Both the position numbers and the translations under genes were made by a program. The notes below the pieces were generated by a model. That model did not search any database and had not been told where the DNA came from. It was given only the letters and a program-made list of their open reading frames with translations. Shown here in pieces: positions 46,760 to 47,159 of a stretch of 47,159 nucleotides of DNA (positions within the stretch are counted from its first letter, which is position 1; every line of letters begins with the position of its first letter). Origin of the DNA: Streptosporangium pseudovulgare (lineage in GTDB: Bacteria; Actinomycetota; Actinomycetes; Streptosporangiales; Streptosporangiaceae); contig NZ_BMQJ01000030.1 of NCBI RefSeq assembly GCF_014648055.1, forward strand, positions 1 through 47,159, written 5' to 3'.

Positions 46760-47159
46760 CTAACGCAATGAGCTGAGGCGGCGCCGGCAGATCAAAGCGC
46801 AACCGAGGCTGGGGAAGGCTTCGTGGATGTCGTCGCGGATCTCCCATCGGATGCGCAGGCGGCGGAAGTGGTGCGGAAGAGCAAAGGCCTGCTCGACGAC
46901 CCAGCGGTGTTTGCCCAGGCCGGAGCCGTTCTCGGTGCCGCGCCGGGCTATGAGCGGGCGGATGCCGAGGGCACGGACCTGCTTGCGGTACTTGTCGTGG
47001 TCGTAGCCGCGATCGGCCAGCACGACGTCGGGACGCCTGCGGGGCCGGCCGCGCCTGCCACGCACCGGCGGGACCGCCTCCAGCAAGGGGATCAGCCGGG
47101 TGACGTCATTGCGGTTGCCGCCGGTCAGGATCACCGCCAAAGGGATGCCGGTGGCATCG
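46760..47159 (-). mobile_element. IS5-family transposase, C-terminal part (runs off the window)
   Basis: The open frame continues past base 47159 (ATGIPLAVILTGGNRNDVT). Blocks include PDVVLADRGYDHDKYRKQV (second catalytic Asp), RPLIARRGTENGSGLGKHRW and VVEQAFALPHHFRRLRIRWE (catalytic Glu), ending near LICRRRLSSLR. This is a DDE transposase common in actinobacteria. The element end should lie at about 46740-46755 (CTAAGAGCTCCTAACG region), where the regulator pseudogene begins. The other end is not in view. Confidence 0.85.

Overview
The window is very GC-rich, with strong G/C bias at third codon positions, frequent GTG starts and many 1-8 nt start/stop overlaps. Together with the gene families present (ECF41/SigJ sigma factors, BTAD regulator, DUF2243-CtaG pair, IS701/IS5/IS630 remnants), this points to a filamentous actinomycete. 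A Streptosporangiaceae or Thermomonosporaceae relative is my guess, not something the sequence proves. No rRNA, tRNA, CRISPR array or prophage core was found. The window looks like an accessory, chromosome-arm type region made of small self-contained cassettes.

Layout. 1-1975: two tandem beta-lactamase-fold serine hydrolases, the first cut by the window edge. 2210-5277: a GNAT acetyltransferase, then a tightly overlapped RsbQ / PAS-PP2C (RsbP-like) / STAS operon resembling an energy-stress partner-switching module. 5571-7560: an MBL hydrolase and a DHFR-like reductase, divergent from an HxlR regulator with a palindrome between them. 7781-9981: a flavoprotein oxidoreductase plus an ECF41 sigma factor. 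10114-11588: DUF2243-CtaG membrane operon. 11918-14829: LysR/hydrolase divergent pair and a CPBP protease. 14865-18010: two-component system and a secreted triple-repeat protein. 18198-20620: second ECF41 sigma factor divergent from a CMD-fold protein and an NmrA-like protein. 20702-22870: Tn3-transposase scrap, then NmrA + SnoaL genes divergent from a TetR with two operator copies. 23082-24526: ECF sigma factor with a membrane-anchored partner. 24723-25345: IS630/IS701 mosaic remnant. 25416-31134: flavin reductase, AraC, methyltransferase, alpha/beta hydrolase and BTAD regulator, with GC-rich tandem repeats between genes.

31292-37423 is a metal and reactive-sulfur island. It holds a P1B-4 metal ATPase divergent from an NmtR-like ArsR sensor. 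Beside it is a Cst-like set: CstR-type repressor, persulfide dioxygenase-rhodanese, rhodanese-DUF2892 and TauE exporter. This set has repeated ATACC-N6-GGTAT operators and a perfect 24-bp-stem hairpin right after the dioxygenase gene. 37747-43064: two VOC proteins around an AraC gene, a LysR/MFS divergent pair, and an isochorismatase-fold protein lacking the catalytic cysteine, followed by a run of four perfect inverted repeats. 43787-46197: three genes overlapping by 8 nt each (77-aa protein, polyprenyl diphosphate synthase, DUF2236/MpaB-type oxygenase). This is the best candidate for an undescribed small pathway. 46329-47159: an ArsR-type regulator pseudogene with an in-frame TGA, broken by an IS5-family element that runs off the window.

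How the parts relate. The recurring arrangement is one regulator next to, and usually divergent from, one or two enzymes, often with a visible palindrome between them. Examples are HxlR/reductase, LysR/hydrolase, TetR/NmrA-SnoaL, AraC/flavin reductase, ArsR/ATPase and LysR/MFS. The two ECF41 loci carry all three partner types known for that family (oxidoreductase, CMD, epimerase/NmrA-like), and each has a TGTCACA element upstream of the partner gene.
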